DNA of 64,000 bases from Sedimenticola sp. (GTDB lineage: Bacteria; Pseudomonadota; Gammaproteobacteria; Chromatiales; Chromatiaceae). Numbering within the stretch: position 1 is the first letter of the stretch; every line of letters begins with the position of its first letter. The stretch is from assembly GCA_002869585.1 (NCBI GenBank), contig PKUO01000104.1, forward strand, positions 1 to 64,000, written 5' to 3'. This document shows positions 19,539 to 29,087 of this stretch, in pieces. The notes under the pieces were generated by a model. The model was not told the origin of the DNA, did no database searches, and worked only from the letters and a program-made list of their open reading frames with translations. Position numbers and translations under genes: made by a program.

Positions 19539-19748
19539 TCACTCACTGGAGGTTTTGGTTTCTGTGGTTTTGTGTTCTGTCTGCTCTTGCTTGCCAGTGG
19601 TTGGCGGCAGATCGTCATCCATAAGTATCCGATGCGCCTCGCCTTCCAGATCATCAAACTGACCGCTTTTGGCCGCCCAGAACAGAATGGCCACCCCAAG
19701 TAAACCGAGGATGATCATTCCAGGGATCAAACCGTAAATAACGTCCAT
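19539..19748 (-). CDS. ccoS: cbb3-type cytochrome oxidase assembly protein CcoS
   Basis: 69 residues: one N-terminal membrane span followed by the diagnostic CcoS sequence WAAKSGQFDDLEGEAHRILMDDD, split over bases 19620-19690. CcoS is needed to load heme and copper into the CcoN subunit. It lies 27 bases after ccoI on the same strand, completing ccoH-I-S. The tail after the DDD motif is Lys/Thr/Glu-rich and variable. Confidence 0.95.
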   Translation of the reverse strand: MDVIYGLIPGMIILGLLGVAILFWAAKSGQFDDLEGEAHRILMDDDLPPTTGKQEQTEHKTTETKTSSE

Positions 19749-19775
19749 TAACTCGCTCCAATAGCAGGAATTGCT

Positions 19776-22301
19776 TCAGGTAGTGCGGCGAAACATCATC
19801 CTGATTCTGGCCGCGTTGCCGATTACCAGCAGTGAACTGATCGGCATCGAAATGGCGGCAACCAGCGGCGTAACAAAAGACGCCATAGCCAAAGGTACCA
19901 TAATCAGATTATAGGTGATTGAGATGCCGATATTCTGCCTGATGGTTCGCAATGTCCTGCGTGACAGTCGTGATGCCTGATGCACCTTCTCCAGCTGACT
20001 GCTCATCAGCACAATATCCGCACTGGCAATAGAGACATCGGTCCCTGAACCCAGGGCGATACCGACATCAGCCCTTACCAGCGCAGGGGCGTCATTAACC
20101 CCATCACCGACCATCGCAACTTTGTGGCGACTTTGCTGCAACTGTCCGATGACCCGGTCCTTGTCCTCCGGCAGTACATCGGCGATCACCTCCATGCCAC
20201 CCAGACGCTCGGCGATCGCCATAGCCGTCTGCTTGCGATCACCGCTGAGCAGGGTGAGTTGCATCCCTTCTTCCTTCAACACCTGGATCAATTGCGGCGC
20301 ATCGGGGCGGATACGATCTTCGACGGCAATCAGGGCAATCTCGCTGCCGTCTATTGCACAGCGAAACGAGCCTATTCCCTGTTCATCGAGACGACGGGCT
20401 TTTTCGGCGAGCACCAAGTTGGCTGCTACACCGTTTTTTTCCAGCCAGGCGCTATTGCCGAGCAATATGCGCTCTCCCGCCACCGACGCGGAAACTCCGA
20501 AGCCGGGGCTGGCGAGGAAATTCGCGGCCTTCACTCCGGAATCAATTGCATTGTGCGACTCGGCAATCACTACGATCGCCTCAGCCAGTGGATGTTCCGA
20601 GAGTCGTTCAACCGCGGCAAGCTTAGTCAGAAGCCCCTTTATCGGCTCCGGAATTCTCTCCTGATCCAGAGTCCATGATTCACCAGGGGTTTCAATCGAG
20701 GTGACCGCCACTCGCCCCTCCGTCAGGGTGCCGGTTTTGTCGAAGACAAAATGATCGATGGCTGAGAGGGTTTCCAACACCTCACCATTCTTGACCAGAA
20801 TGCCATGCCGCGCACCGGCGCCTGAGGCTACGGCAATCGACATGGGAGTCGCCAGACCAAAAGCGCAGGGACAGGTGATGATCAATACCGCGGTGGCCGC
20901 CATCAGCGCCTGCTCGAAGTCGCTGCGCACCCACCAGAGGAAGGTAATCAGCGCCAGACCGATGGTGACCGCAACAAACCAGGGGACAATCTGATCGGCG
21001 ACACACTGTATAGGCGCCTTGCTTGCCTGGGCATCCTCCACCAGGCGAATAATTCGGCCCAGGGCGGTATCCTTCAGCAGTCCCTCGACCTCCATGTAGA
21101 GCGCGCCCTGACCGTTGATGGTTCCCGCCGAAACGCTGTCACCCACCGCCTTCGACACCGGGATGGACTCACCGGTCAACATCGCTTCGTTGATACTGCT
21201 CTGCCCCTCGGTGACGACACCATCGGCTGGAATACGCTCTCCCGGCCGAACCAGCAGCAGATCGCCAATTTTCACCCCACGGATGGGGACGGTTTTCTCT
21301 TCACCATCGCGTATCACCCTGGCCACCCGGGGCTGCAGATCGAGCAGTCGCTGGGTGGATGCCACCGCCTGTTTTTTCGACATCGCCTCGAGATAGCGCC
21401 CCACCAGAATCACGAACAGAAAATTGACCACGGTATCGTAGTAGACCTCCCCGGTCGTTGACCCGGAAAGAGTCACGTACAGCGAATAGAGGTAGGTGAT
21501 TGTTGCGCCGATAGCGATGGGAAGATCCATGCTAAGGTGCATATTTCTCAGGCCCGACAACGCCCCCTTGTAGAAGGGATAGCCGGAATAGAGCAACGTC
21601 GGGGTTGCCAGGCAGAAACCCACCCAGTGGAACATGGTGCGGAATTCACCCTTGTCTGCCCCTGAATAGAGGGCAATCGAGATCCACAGCAGATTCATCA
21701 TGCCAAAACCGGCAAACGCCATGCGATACATCAGCTTGCGGTTTTCTTTCTGCAACTGCCCCTCCGCCGCCTCCGGATCATAGGGAACGGCGGCGTAGCC
21801 GATCTGCACCAATCGCTGGATGATGGCTGAGAGCCTGATCTGATTATTATTCCATTTTACATGAAGGCGTCGGCCGGAGAGGTTTACCCGCGCCTCAACA
21901 ATTCCGGGATGGGCCTTGAGGGTATTTTCAATAAGCCAGACACAGGCAGCGCAATGTATGCCTTCGACCAACAGGTGGATGTCACGCAGATCACCCAGGG
22001 AGTCGACGAACTCTTCCTGAATCTCATCCAGGTCGTAAAGCGCCAACTCTTTCGGAAGCTCGGGTGGTGGCGCGAGGGGTGCACCCTCGGGGGTGCGCTG
22101 GTAAAAGCCCTGCAGACCGGCGGCGTAAATCGCCTCACATACCGACTTGCAACCGATACAGCAGAAATCACGCGTCTTGCCTTCGATCTCGGCCAGTATG
22201 TTTTCCGCAGGGTCTACAGGCAGCGCGCAGTGAAAACAGGAGGGATGCGCCGGATGGTCTTCGGTCGATTCAACCGGGCCTGCACTCGCCTCCCCAGCCA
22301 T
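19776..22301 (-). CDS. ccoI: Copper-transporting P1B-type ATPase CcoI/FixI
   Basis: An 841-residue inner-membrane copper exporter supplying Cu to cbb3 oxidase. The N terminus has cysteine clusters (C22-X2-C25 and CCIGC at 47-51) and an HMA domain with C117-X2-C120 (GIHCAAC). The ATPase core has the [11 protein letters not shown] metal-site motif, phosphorylation motif DKTGTLT and the hinge sequence [14 protein letters not shown]. About eight membrane spans are expected. ccoH lies 3 bases upstream and ccoS 27 bases downstream, forming an assembly operon. Confidence 0.97.
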   Translation of the reverse strand: MAGEASAGPVESTEDHPAHPSCFHCALPVDPAENILAEIEGKTRDFCCIGCKSVCEAIYAAGLQGFYQRTPEGAPLAPPPELPKELALYDLDEIQEEFVDSLGDLRDIHLLVEGIHCAACVWLIENTLKAHPGIVEARVNLSGRRLHVKWNNNQIRLSAIIQRLVQIGYAAVPYDPEAAEGQLQKENRKLMYRMAFAGFGMMNLLWISIALYSGADKGEFRTMFHWVGFCLATPTLLYSGYPFYKGALSGLRNMHLSMDLPIAIGATITYLYSLYVTLSGSTTGEVYYDTVVNFLFVILVGRYLEAMSKKQAVASTQRLLDLQPRVARVIRDGEEKTVPIRGVKIGDLLLVRPGERIPADGVVTEGQSSINEAMLTGESIPVSKAVGDSVSAGTINGQGALYMEVEGLLKDTALGRIIRLVEDAQASKAPIQCVADQIVPWFVAVTIGLALITFLWWVRSDFEQALMAATAVLIITCPCAFGLATPMSIAVASGAGARHGILVKNGEVLETLSAIDHFVFDKTGTLTEGRVAVTSIETPGESWTLDQERIPEPIKGLLTKLAAVERLSEHPLAEAIVVIAESHNAIDSGVKAANFLASPGFGVSASVAGERILLGNSAWLEKNGVAANLVLAEKARRLDEQGIGSFRCAIDGSEIALIAVEDRIRPDAPQLIQVLKEEGMQLTLLSGDRKQTAMAIAERLGGMEVIADVLPEDKDRVIGQLQQSRHKVAMVGDGVNDAPALVRADVGIALGSGTDVSIASADIVLMSSQLEKVHQASRLSRRTLRTIRQNIGISITYNLIMVPLAMASFVTPLVAAISMPISSLLVIGNAARIRMMFRRTT

Positions 22302-22304
22302 GGC

Positions 22305-22802
22305 CTATTTCACACCCGCACTGATTCGGCTGTCCTCATTGAGTTCGAACTCATCCTTTTTCACGCTGACCAGGATATCCCAGACTCCGAGCAGCGGAAA
22401 GGTGATATCTGCCTGGTAATAACCGGGCTCCACCAACTCCATCGGTACCGAAAAATCCTGTGAATCATCCGCCGGACGATAGACAAAAAAGGTGACCGAA
22501 TCCGCCACCACTGGCAATCCCTGCTTGTCGGAGATGCGGAATCCGTATTTCACCGGCATTCCAATATCGGCATACTCGGGCTTTTCAATTTTCGTTTTCC
22601 AGCCCAGCTCACGCACCTTTGCCTGACGCTTGAGCATGTTTTTCTCATAATCCTGACCACGGTCGTAATAATCATCAACAACCAGACCCGGACGATCAAT
22701 GGCCAGATAGATCATAATAATGTTGGCGATAACGAAGATGATCAGCATGCTGATCCAACCGATGATCCAGGGGCTTCGAAACGCCGACTGTTTTTTAGAC
22801 AT
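22305..22802 (-). CDS. ccoH: CcoH/FixH family cbb3 oxidase assembly protein
   Basis: 165 residues with one N-terminal membrane span (about 12-34) and a periplasmic FixH domain. It contains YLAIDRPGLVVDDYYDRGQDYE, the family signature, and ends with a beta-rich part (YYQADITFPLLGVWDILVSV). It is required for stable assembly of the oxidase. It is separated from ccoG by a terminator, so ccoH-ccoI-ccoS probably starts its own transcript or relies on read-through. Confidence 0.93.
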   Translation of the reverse strand: MSKKQSAFRSPWIIGWISMLIIFVIANIIMIYLAIDRPGLVVDDYYDRGQDYEKNMLKRQAKVRELGWKTKIEKPEYADIGMPVKYGFRISDKQGLPVVADSVTFFVYRPADDSQDFSVPMELVEPGYYQADITFPLLGVWDILVSVKKDEFELNEDSRISAGVK

Positions 22803-22840
22803 AACAGCTCTCTGTGAGAACTATTCGCAGGTTATTAAAC

Positions 22841-22880
22841 CAAAAACAGGAAGGGCGAGCCATCCGGCCCGCCCTTCCTG
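22841..22880 (-). terminator. Rho-independent terminator after ccoG
   Basis: An 11-bp perfect stem (CAGGAAGGGCG at 22847-22857 with 22870-22880) is followed on the minus strand by TTTTTG. It lies 17 bases after the ccoG stop and upstream of ccoH. Confidence 0.85.
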
Positions 22881-22897
22881 GCTCATACTAGCCAAAC

Positions 22898-24325
22898 TTA
22901 CTTCTTCGGCCCGAAAAACACGCTTGACCGTTTGTGGCTGAATTTCTGACCTGATTTATCCGTCGCCTCAACATGGAAGACAATGGGTACAGATTCGCCT
23001 TTCAGGTTTTCACGGGGCACCCTGACAAATACAGTACGTGGGCTGACCTTGCCCTTGGTGGCTGACACAGCTTCTTCAGCCCCCACCAGCACCAGACCAT
23101 CCAGTCCCGAAGCGCTGATCGTGACATCCATATCCTCGGTCATCTTGTTCAGCACTTTAAGCATGTACTTGTTCTGAATGGAACCGTCGCTCTGCTGAAC
23201 AAACAGAGGCAGCCGATCATGAATAACTTTCAGTTCAACGGCATCAATGCTGCTAAGGCCATAGGCGATACCCGACAACGCAGCCAAAAGTATGCCTGCA
23301 TAGACCCAGACACGTGGGCGTTTGTACAGGGCCCGTGCCTCATGCCCTTCAAGCTCATCAAGGGATTCATAACGGATCAGCCCCTTGGGTCGATCCAGCT
23401 TTTCCATCACCGCGTCGCAGGCATCGATACAGAGCGCGCACATGATGCAGCCTTCCTGCTGACCGTGTCTGATATCCACCCCGGTGGGACAGACAGCTAC
23501 ACACTGATTACAATCGACGCAGTCACCCAGATCACTGCCTTCCTGACCTTTTCTTACCCTGTCGCGCGGTTCGCCCCGATAAAAATCATAGGTGGGCACA
23601 GCAGTGGTCTGGTCGATCATCACCGCCTGGATACGGGCATAGGGGCACAGCCATAGACAGGTCTGCTCTCTGAGAAAACCGGCCAGCAGATAGGTACCTG
23701 CAGTAAACAGGGCGATGGTTCCCAGCGCAACAGGCCCGGCTTCAAAGGCCAGAAGATCACTCCACAATTGCCGGTCGTCAACAAACCAGGCGACAAATGA
23801 AATGCCTGTCAACACGGCTACAATCAGCCAGATCAGATGCTTTGTGGCTTTGATGCGAAATTTAGCAAAATTCCAGGGCGCCTCTTCCATCTTGCGGCGT
23901 TTCTGCGGAGTCCCTTCAAGCCAGTCTTCAACCCAGGTGTAGACATCCGTCCAGACCGTCTGGAAACAGAAAAAACCACACCAGACACGTCCAACCAATG
24001 CCGTTACCACCGCCAACAGAATTGCAAAAAACAGCAGCAGCAGCGACAGCATCCAGAAATCCTGGGGAAGGATTGTGATACCGAAGATATGAAACTGTCG
24101 ATTGGGGATATCGAACAACACTGCCTGGCGATCTCCCCAGCGCAGATAGGGGCCCAGGAAGAGAATCATCCAGAAGGCGTTACCCACCCATTTCAGATTG
24201 CGCCACTTTCCGCCCATTCGCTTGGCATGAATGGTTTTCTCACCGGTATTGAGTTCAAAATGCCCCGCTTCGGCATACAACTCTTCGATTGCGGCGTCAC
24301 GCTTGGATTGATTTTGATCGCTCAA
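22898..24325 (-). CDS. ccoG: Cytochrome c oxidase accessory protein CcoG (FixG)
   Basis: A 475-residue polytopic membrane protein. Hydrophobic segments in the first 220 residues include GRVWCGFFCFQTVWTD. A ferredoxin-type region follows with two [4Fe-4S] motifs, CVDCNQCVAVCP and CIMCALCIDAC. A last membrane span and a C-terminal Ig-like FixG domain complete it. CcoG reduces copper during assembly of cbb3 oxidase. A terminator follows. The 266-base gap upstream, beyond the terminator of the ccoNOQP transcript, should hold its promoter. Confidence 0.96.
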   Translation of the reverse strand: MSDQNQSKRDAAIEELYAEAGHFELNTGEKTIHAKRMGGKWRNLKWVGNAFWMILFLGPYLRWGDRQAVLFDIPNRQFHIFGITILPQDFWMLSLLLLFFAILLAVVTALVGRVWCGFFCFQTVWTDVYTWVEDWLEGTPQKRRKMEEAPWNFAKFRIKATKHLIWLIVAVLTGISFVAWFVDDRQLWSDLLAFEAGPVALGTIALFTAGTYLLAGFLREQTCLWLCPYARIQAVMIDQTTAVPTYDFYRGEPRDRVRKGQEGSDLGDCVDCNQCVAVCPTGVDIRHGQQEGCIMCALCIDACDAVMEKLDRPKGLIRYESLDELEGHEARALYKRPRVWVYAGILLAALSGIAYGLSSIDAVELKVIHDRLPLFVQQSDGSIQNKYMLKVLNKMTEDMDVTISASGLDGLVLVGAEEAVSATKGKVSPRTVFVRVPRENLKGESVPIVFHVEATDKSGQKFSHKRSSVFFGPKK

Positions 24326-24503
24326 CTGAATCTCTCCTGTCAGTTCTAATCACCAGCATCTCGTCGCCTTCAGATGCGTGTCCGATAGTCGGCAGGAATC
24401 GAGGCCAGGGGATGAGATGTAGGACTGTTATACGATAGAAAAGTTTCTCACGAAACAGCTAGTTAACTGGGATAAAGTGTACAAAATACCCCGTTTAAAA
24501 CCA

Positions 24504-24517
24504 TTGCGATTTATCAA
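24504..24517. promoter_or_regulatory. Weak FNR-like dyad upstream of ccoG
   Basis: TTGCGATTTATCAA matches the FNR consensus TTGAT-N4-ATCAA with one perfect and one imperfect half. A second loose dyad, CTGACAAATATCAG, lies at 24525-24538. Both sit upstream of ccoG and downstream of the ccoP terminator region. The matches are too loose to be more than a suggestion. Confidence 0.3.
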
Positions 24518-24536
24518 TTAGTTACTGACAAATATC

Positions 24537-24568
24537 AGAAAAAGAAAAGGGGGAAATTAATCCCCCTT
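24537..24568 (-). terminator. Rho-independent terminator of the ccoNOQP transcript
   Basis: An 8-bp stem (AAGGGGGA at 24547-24554 with 24561-24568) with a 6-base loop is followed on the minus strand by TTTTCTTTTTCT. It lies 23 bases after the stop of the 41-codon ORF, so that ORF is inside the cco transcript. Confidence 0.87.
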
Positions 24569-24591
24569 CTGCCTTGATACTACAAAATGTC

Positions 24592-24717
24592 TTATTTGTT
24601 ATGACGTTCGGCGTCTTTCTTCATCAACTGACCCACTTTTACGGCCAGAAATCCAATGATGACCACACAAATAACAACTGAGATCACTGAACCCCAAAAT
24701 ACTGCATCCGCATTCAT
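24592..24717 (-). CDS. Small single-span membrane protein at the end of the cco operon
   Basis: A 41-codon ORF reading MNADAVFWGSVISVV at its start and VGQLMKKDAERHNK at its end, with one hydrophobic span of about 20 residues between. It starts at ATG 24717 with AGGGGG 9 bases upstream, ends in TAA, and is followed at once by the operon terminator. The layout (short periplasmic N end, one span, basic-acidic tail) resembles accessory cbb3 subunits such as CcoM or the DUF3149 family, but I cannot assign it. It is likely cotranscribed with ccoNOQP. Confidence 0.75.
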   Translation of the reverse strand: MNADAVFWGSVISVVICVVIIGFLAVKVGQLMKKDAERHNK

Positions 24718-24744
24718 AGCAAACTACCCCCTAGTTTGTAGGCC

Positions 24745-24775
24745 CTGTACGGGGCGTGTTTTCCACCCCGTACAG
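24745..24775 (-). other. Intercistronic hairpin between ccoP and the small ORF
   Basis: CTGTACGGGG (24745-24754) pairs perfectly with 24766-24775 over 10 bp, loop 11 bases. No T-tract follows on either strand, so it is more likely an mRNA-stabilising or processing stem than a terminator. It lies 12 bases after the ccoP stop. Confidence 0.55.
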
Positions 24776-24787
24776 AGTTAGTCAGAG

Positions 24788-25630
24788 TTACTGACCACCG
24801 CCCAGTTTGTAGACGAAAACTGCCAGCTTCTTGATGTCGTCTTTCGAGAGACGGTCACCGAAAGCAGGCATTTCAGCTTCGCGGGTCTGTGGATCCGTGC
24901 TGTCGTTAACGCCATGGGCAATGGTGTATTTGACACTTGCCAGCTGATCAGCTTCTGCGAAACGCCATACTGAGTCAGTCAGGTTGGCCGCGCCAAGGGC
25001 CTGCAGGCCTTTGCCGTCCATACCGTGACAGGCAATACATCCTTTCTGCAGGAACAGAGGATTGGTTGCCGGATCACCCTCCATGACTGACTGAGCCAGG
25101 GATTCAATCTCATCGGCAGAAAGAATCTTGCCATGCGCAGTCATCACACCCTTGCGACCCATAGCGATGGTCTGCTCGATCGTGCCAATTGCTCCACCGT
25201 AGATCCACTCATCGTCAGCCAGCACAGGGAAGCTAGGACCACCCTGACCACCTGAACCATGACAGGCCGCACAGTTGTCACCAAACAGTACTTTTGCAGA
25301 CGCAATGGTGTATGCAGAAAGACCTTCGTCGGCCAGGATTTGATCAGCCGTCATGGCTGCGATCTTGGTCTCGAACTCTGCACGCACTGCCTCGACTTCA
25401 TCAACGCCTTCCTGGAACTCCTTGATCTGCGTCCAGCCGGTAAAGCCTTTGGTAGACTCATGACCAATCGGATACATTGGATAGATGAAGCCATAGACAA
25501 TGAACCAGATGATTGATGCCCAGAAGGCAATCATCCACCAGCGCGGGGGCGGATTGCTCAGCTCCCGCAGATTATCGTCCCATATATGCCCGGTATTGTT
25601 CTCACCCGGAAAAGGATTTTTATCCGCCAT
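24788..25630 (-). CDS. ccoP: cbb3-type cytochrome c oxidase diheme subunit CcoP
   Basis: 280 residues: N-terminal membrane span (about 30-52) and two periplasmic c-type heme domains with CAACHGSGG (near 119) and CIACHGMDGKG (near 199). Distal Met ligands are likely in the AEMPAFGDRLS segment. It passes electrons from soluble cytochrome c to CcoO and CcoN. The start overlaps ccoQ by 11 bases. The gene belongs to ccoNOQP, and the small ORF follows 70 bases later. Confidence 0.98.
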   Translation of the reverse strand: MADKNPFPGENNTGHIWDDNLRELSNPPPRWWMIAFWASIIWFIVYGFIYPMYPIGHESTKGFTGWTQIKEFQEGVDEVEAVRAEFETKIAAMTADQILADEGLSAYTIASAKVLFGDNCAACHGSGGQGGPSFPVLADDEWIYGGAIGTIEQTIAMGRKGVMTAHGKILSADEIESLAQSVMEGDPATNPLFLQKGCIACHGMDGKGLQALGAANLTDSVWRFAEADQLASVKYTIAHGVNDSTDPQTREAEMPAFGDRLSKDDIKKLAVFVYKLGGGQ

Positions 25631-25835
25631 TTTTATCTCCGCTTTCTATACTTTCGTCATCGTCCATTGGAATATGCTTATGTGCTTCAAGCTTATCCTT
25701 GTTCTTTGGACGCAGGACGTAGACGTATGCCACAACCATCAGGAGGAAGATGACTACTGTCAGGATCGTACCGACCCAGTCATTGGTGGTCATCGCCTCC
25801 CAATCGGTGTGGAAGTAATCGCCAAGGCTACTCAC
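25620..25835 (-). CDS. ccoQ: cbb3-type cytochrome oxidase subunit CcoQ
   Basis: 71 residues with one membrane span ([21 protein letters not shown] near residues 22-44) and a charged cytoplasmic tail, matching FixQ/CcoQ in size, layout and position. CcoQ stabilises the oxidase complex. It overlaps ccoO by 8 bases and ccoP by 11 bases, so the three are tightly coupled. Confidence 0.93.
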   Translation of the reverse strand: MSSLGDYFHTDWEAMTTNDWVGTILTVVIFLLMVVAYVYVLRPKNKDKLEAHKHIPMDDDESIESGDKNGG

Positions 25836-26541
25836 GATAGACCTTGTTCTCGTCCAGTTTGGCCATAGTGCCCAGCACCTGAAGGTATGCCACTACGGCA
25901 TCTTCTTCGTTTTTACCAGCCACTTGCTCATTTGCAGCAGCAATGTCGGCATCGGTGTATGGAACACCCATCAGCTGCATGGCGCTCATGTGATCAGCAA
26001 TATTCATGCTGTCCACACTCGCATCCTTGAGCCAGGGGTAGTTGGGCATGACGGACTCAGGTACCACGGCGCGTGGTGCACGCAAGTGCTTGCGGTGCCA
26101 GTCGTCAGAGTATTTGCCACCCAAACGGGCGATATCAGGACCAGTACGTTTTGAACCCCATTGGAACGGGTGATCGTACATAGACTCTGAAGCCAGTGAG
26201 TAGTGGCCATAACGCTCTTTTTCGTCACGGAAAGGACGGACCATCTGAGAGTGGCAGGTGTAACAGCCTTCGCGAATATAGACTGCACGGCCGGCTAGTT
26301 CCAGCGGAGTGTAGGGACGGACGCCATCCCCTGGTTTATGATCAGCCAGGGTTTGACCTTCCTTGCGTTGCCATACGATTTCAGGTGCGGCATTGTGTTC
26401 CATCGTGCTCTTCATGGTGAACAGCGGAACAATCTCAACAATACCACACACTGAAAGCGCAATGGCCAGGATGAAGATCAGCGCCCAGATGTTGACTTCC
26501 ATTTTTTCCTGGAAGCTTTTGGGTTTTACATTATTTGCCAT
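25828..26541 (-). CDS. ccoO: cbb3-type cytochrome c oxidase monoheme subunit CcoO
   Basis: 237 residues. The N-terminal membrane span (about 14-35) is followed by a periplasmic heme c domain with [15 protein letters not shown] (near residue 96) and the family sequences [23 protein letters not shown] and [11 protein letters not shown]. It hands electrons to the CcoN catalytic centre. ccoN is 14 bases upstream; ccoQ overlaps by 8 bases. Confidence 0.98.
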   Translation of the reverse strand: MANNVKPKSFQEKMEVNIWALIFILAIALSVCGIVEIVPLFTMKSTMEHNAAPEIVWQRKEGQTLADHKPGDGVRPYTPLELAGRAVYIREGCYTCHSQMVRPFRDEKERYGHYSLASESMYDHPFQWGSKRTGPDIARLGGKYSDDWHRKHLRAPRAVVPESVMPNYPWLKDASVDSMNIADHMSAMQLMGVPYTDADIAAANEQVAGKNEEDAVVAYLQVLGTMAKLDENKVYRE

Positions 26542-26555
26542 TTTCCAATCTCCCC

Positions 26556-27989
26556 TTACGCGCTGGCTGCGGCAGTACGTGCCTGCTGCAGACTGCCTTC
26601 AGATACTGATTTGCGTACAGTCATCAGTACGTTGACCAGCATGATTACAGCACCCAGCAGGAAGACGATACCGCCTACTGCGCGCATGGCGTAGTATGGA
26701 TGCATGGCTTCTACTGATTCCGCAAAGGTGTAGGCCAGAGTGCCGTACTCGTCATAGGCACGCCACATCAGACCCTGCATGATCCCAGATACCCACATTG
26801 CGACGATATAGATCACCGCGCCGATAGTAGCGGTCCAGAAGTGCAGATTCACCATCTTCGTGCTGTACATCTTGGTGTGGAATGTGCGCTCGATCATGTG
26901 GTAAATGGCGCCCATACCCACCATGGCAACCCAACCCAGAGCGCCGGAGTGTACATGTCCAACTGTCCAGTCGGTGTAGTGCGACAGAGCATTGACCGTC
27001 TTGATTGACATGACCGGACCTTCGAAGGTGGACATGGCATAGAAGGCCAGAGACATGATCAGGAAGCGCAGGACATAGTCAGTACGCAGCTTGTCCCAGG
27101 CACCAGACAGGGTCATCATGCCGTTGACCGCGCCACCCCATGAAGGAATGATCATGGCCAGGGAAACAGCGGCACCAAGAGAACCGGTCCAGTCAGGCAG
27201 TGCGGTGTATTGCAGGTGATGCGCACCCAGCCATACATAGCCGAACATCAACGCCCAGAAGTGGATAACCGACAGACGATAAGAGTAAACCGGACGGTTG
27301 GCCTGCTTGGGTACGAAGTAGTACATGATGCCCAGGAAGCCGGCTGTCAGGTAGAAACCTACCGCATTATGACCCCACCACCACTGGATCATGGCATCCT
27401 GAACGCCAGAGAACAGTGAATAGGAATCGGTCAGGCTCACAGGAACGGCCAGGCTGTTGACAACGTGAAGATAGGTAATCATCAGCATCATGCCCAGAAA
27501 GAACCAGTTCGACACATAGATGTGCGAGCTCTTGCGGGTGGCGATGGTCATCACGAAGTTGAACATGTAGGAGAGCCAGACCACAGCAATGGCGATATCA
27601 ATCGGCCATTCCAGTTCGGCATACTCTTTGCCCTGTGTCATACCCAGCGGCAGAGTGATCACAGCAGCGACGACGATCAGATTCCAGCCCCAGAAGGTAA
27701 ACCAGGCCATCTTGTCGCTCCACAGGCGAACACCACAGGTGCGCTGTACGCTGTAGAAGGCAGACGCCATCAGCACAGACCCGCCGAAAGCAAAAATGAC
27801 CGCATTGGTATGAAGTGGGCGCAGACGCCCGAATGAAAGATAAGGACTATCAAAGTTTAGTACCGGCCATGCCAGTTCGGAAGCGATATACACTCCGACC
27901 AGGGCGCCTACAACCACGTAGACGACTGCCATGACGGCGAACCAGCGTACAACATCGAAGCTGTACTTCTGTTCAGCTGTGGCGTCCAT
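26556..27989 (-). CDS. ccoN: cbb3-type cytochrome c oxidase catalytic subunit CcoN
   Basis: A 477-residue, 12-span heme-copper oxidase subunit holding the low-spin heme b and the heme b3-CuB site that reduces O2 and pumps protons. Histidine-bearing helices are visible: [43 protein letters not shown] and [25 protein letters not shown] precedes the ATG. It heads ccoNOQP. The 265-base gap upstream holds FNR-like sites, consistent with low-oxygen control. Confidence 0.98.
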   Translation of the reverse strand: MDATAEQKYSFDVVRWFAVMAVVYVVVGALVGVYIASELAWPVLNFDSPYLSFGRLRPLHTNAVIFAFGGSVLMASAFYSVQRTCGVRLWSDKMAWFTFWGWNLIVVAAVITLPLGMTQGKEYAELEWPIDIAIAVVWLSYMFNFVMTIATRKSSHIYVSNWFFLGMMLMITYLHVVNSLAVPVSLTDSYSLFSGVQDAMIQWWWGHNAVGFYLTAGFLGIMYYFVPKQANRPVYSYRLSVIHFWALMFGYVWLGAHHLQYTALPDWTGSLGAAVSLAMIIPSWGGAVNGMMTLSGAWDKLRTDYVLRFLIMSLAFYAMSTFEGPVMSIKTVNALSHYTDWTVGHVHSGALGWVAMVGMGAIYHMIERTFHTKMYSTKMVNLHFWTATIGAVIYIVAMWVSGIMQGLMWRAYDEYGTLAYTFAESVEAMHPYYAMRAVGGIVFLLGAVIMLVNVLMTVRKSVSEGSLQQARTAAASA

Positions 27990-28111
27990 GAACCCCCCTT
28001 GATTCTAGTTGAGGTAAAAACGTATAAAAATACAAACACGCGAGTAAAAAAAAGCCCAATACCCAATCGGGGATATCCCTCAATTAGGCGGGTGATATAA
28101 CACTCTAAACC

Positions 28112-28125
28112 TTGACAAATGTCAA
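28112..28125. promoter_or_regulatory. FNR-like dyad upstream of ccoN
   Basis: TTGACAAATGTCAA is a perfect dyad one base per half from the FNR consensus TTGAT-N4-ATCAA. It lies about 120 bases upstream of the ccoN start, a plausible activator position given a leader of about 90 bases. A hairpin-like stretch and an A8/T8 run occupy 28046-28080 between it and ccoN. Confidence 0.55.
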
Positions 28126-28219
28126 GATGACAAAGCTTGTTATGGGGCTATAAACCAGAAATGACGGAATTGTAACTTACTGTATTATATGAATATTTTT
28201 TAACGGCCGATATTACCAA

Positions 28220-28233
28220 TTGACCTGCATCAA
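28220..28233. promoter_or_regulatory. FNR-like dyad near the end of fnr
   Basis: TTGACCTGCATCAA matches TTGAT-N4-ATCAA except at one base. It lies 22 bases beyond the stop of fnr and about 230 bases upstream of ccoN, too far for a simple activator site by itself. It may act with the site at 28112 or be coincidental. Confidence 0.42.
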
Positions 28234-28254
28234 GAAAATGCGAATAAACTAATT

Positions 28255-29007
28255 CTACTGCTTGGAGATTGCTTCAAGGACGGCCAAATCCTGTATCCAG
28301 ACCATTTTGTGATCCAGCTTGAGCAAGCCCCGGTTTTGAAATTTGGTAAATACCCGGCTGACGGTCTCGCTGGCCAGTCCCAGATAGTTGCCGATATCGC
28401 CACGTGACATGGTCAGGGTGACGCCCTGCTCAGCCATTTTTCGACGCTCGAGGCGTCGAAAAATATCCAGAATGAAGCCCGCGATGCGCTGTTCCGCGCT
28501 CTGGTGCACCAACGAGGCGATCAGTTCGCGATTAAACGCCACCTCCTGGCCCAGAAGTTTGATCACCGCCTGCTGGACCTCATCCAGGGCCTTCCCCGAT
28601 TCCGGCAGTCGATCCAGGAAAAGTTCACAGACACTGCTGTTCTCAAGCGCCCTGACCGAATAGGGGTAATGGCCGCTCGCCATCCCCTCGGTGCCTATCA
28701 GTTCCCCGGCAAGATGGAAACCGACGATCTGATCGAGTTCATCCTGCTGGGGGACAAACGCCTTGAATGATCCGGATTTGACGGCAAAAAAGGAGATGAA
28801 TTTTTGATCCCTGCGAAACAGCGTTTCGCCGCGCTTGACTGCCTGGCGTCTGACCAGTATTCCTTCCGGAACACCGCTCTCGGGCTCGGAGTATTCAAGC
28901 ACCGCGCAGATCGGGTCGAGACCACAATCCTCACACTCCACCTCACGGCCGCGCGCCGTTAGTTTATCGCAGCGATTACAGCCAGATTGTATTGACGCCA
29001 TGACCAT
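28255..29007 (-). CDS. fnr: FNR-family oxygen-responsive regulator with extra N-terminal CxxC
   Basis: 250 residues: cNMP-binding-like domain and C-terminal HTH with SRGDIGNYLGLASETVSR, where the E-X2-SR recognition residues are those of FNR. C25-X2-C28-X5-C34 plus the Cys in SSVCELFLDR reproduce the four [4Fe-4S] ligands. An additional CNRC (C10, C13) precedes them, which standard FNR lacks. The gene stands between rpoS and ccoN on the same strand, so it is well placed to activate the oxidase when O2 is low. ATG 29007 or 29001 could be the start. Confidence 0.92.
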   Translation of the reverse strand: MVMASIQSGCNRCDKLTARGREVECEDCGLDPICAVLEYSEPESGVPEGILVRRQAVKRGETLFRRDQKFISFFAVKSGSFKAFVPQQDELDQIVGFHLAGELIGTEGMASGHYPYSVRALENSSVCELFLDRLPESGKALDEVQQAVIKLLGQEVAFNRELIASLVHQSAEQRIAGFILDIFRRLERRKMAEQGVTLTMSRGDIGNYLGLASETVSRVFTKFQNRGLLKLDHKMVWIQDLAVLEAISKQ

Positions 29008-29087
29008 ATCTCATTTCAGAATATCCTCAGTATTGGCGGCATCCTGCCATCAACCCGTTGGGGCTGCACTGATTTATGTCATTTTTG

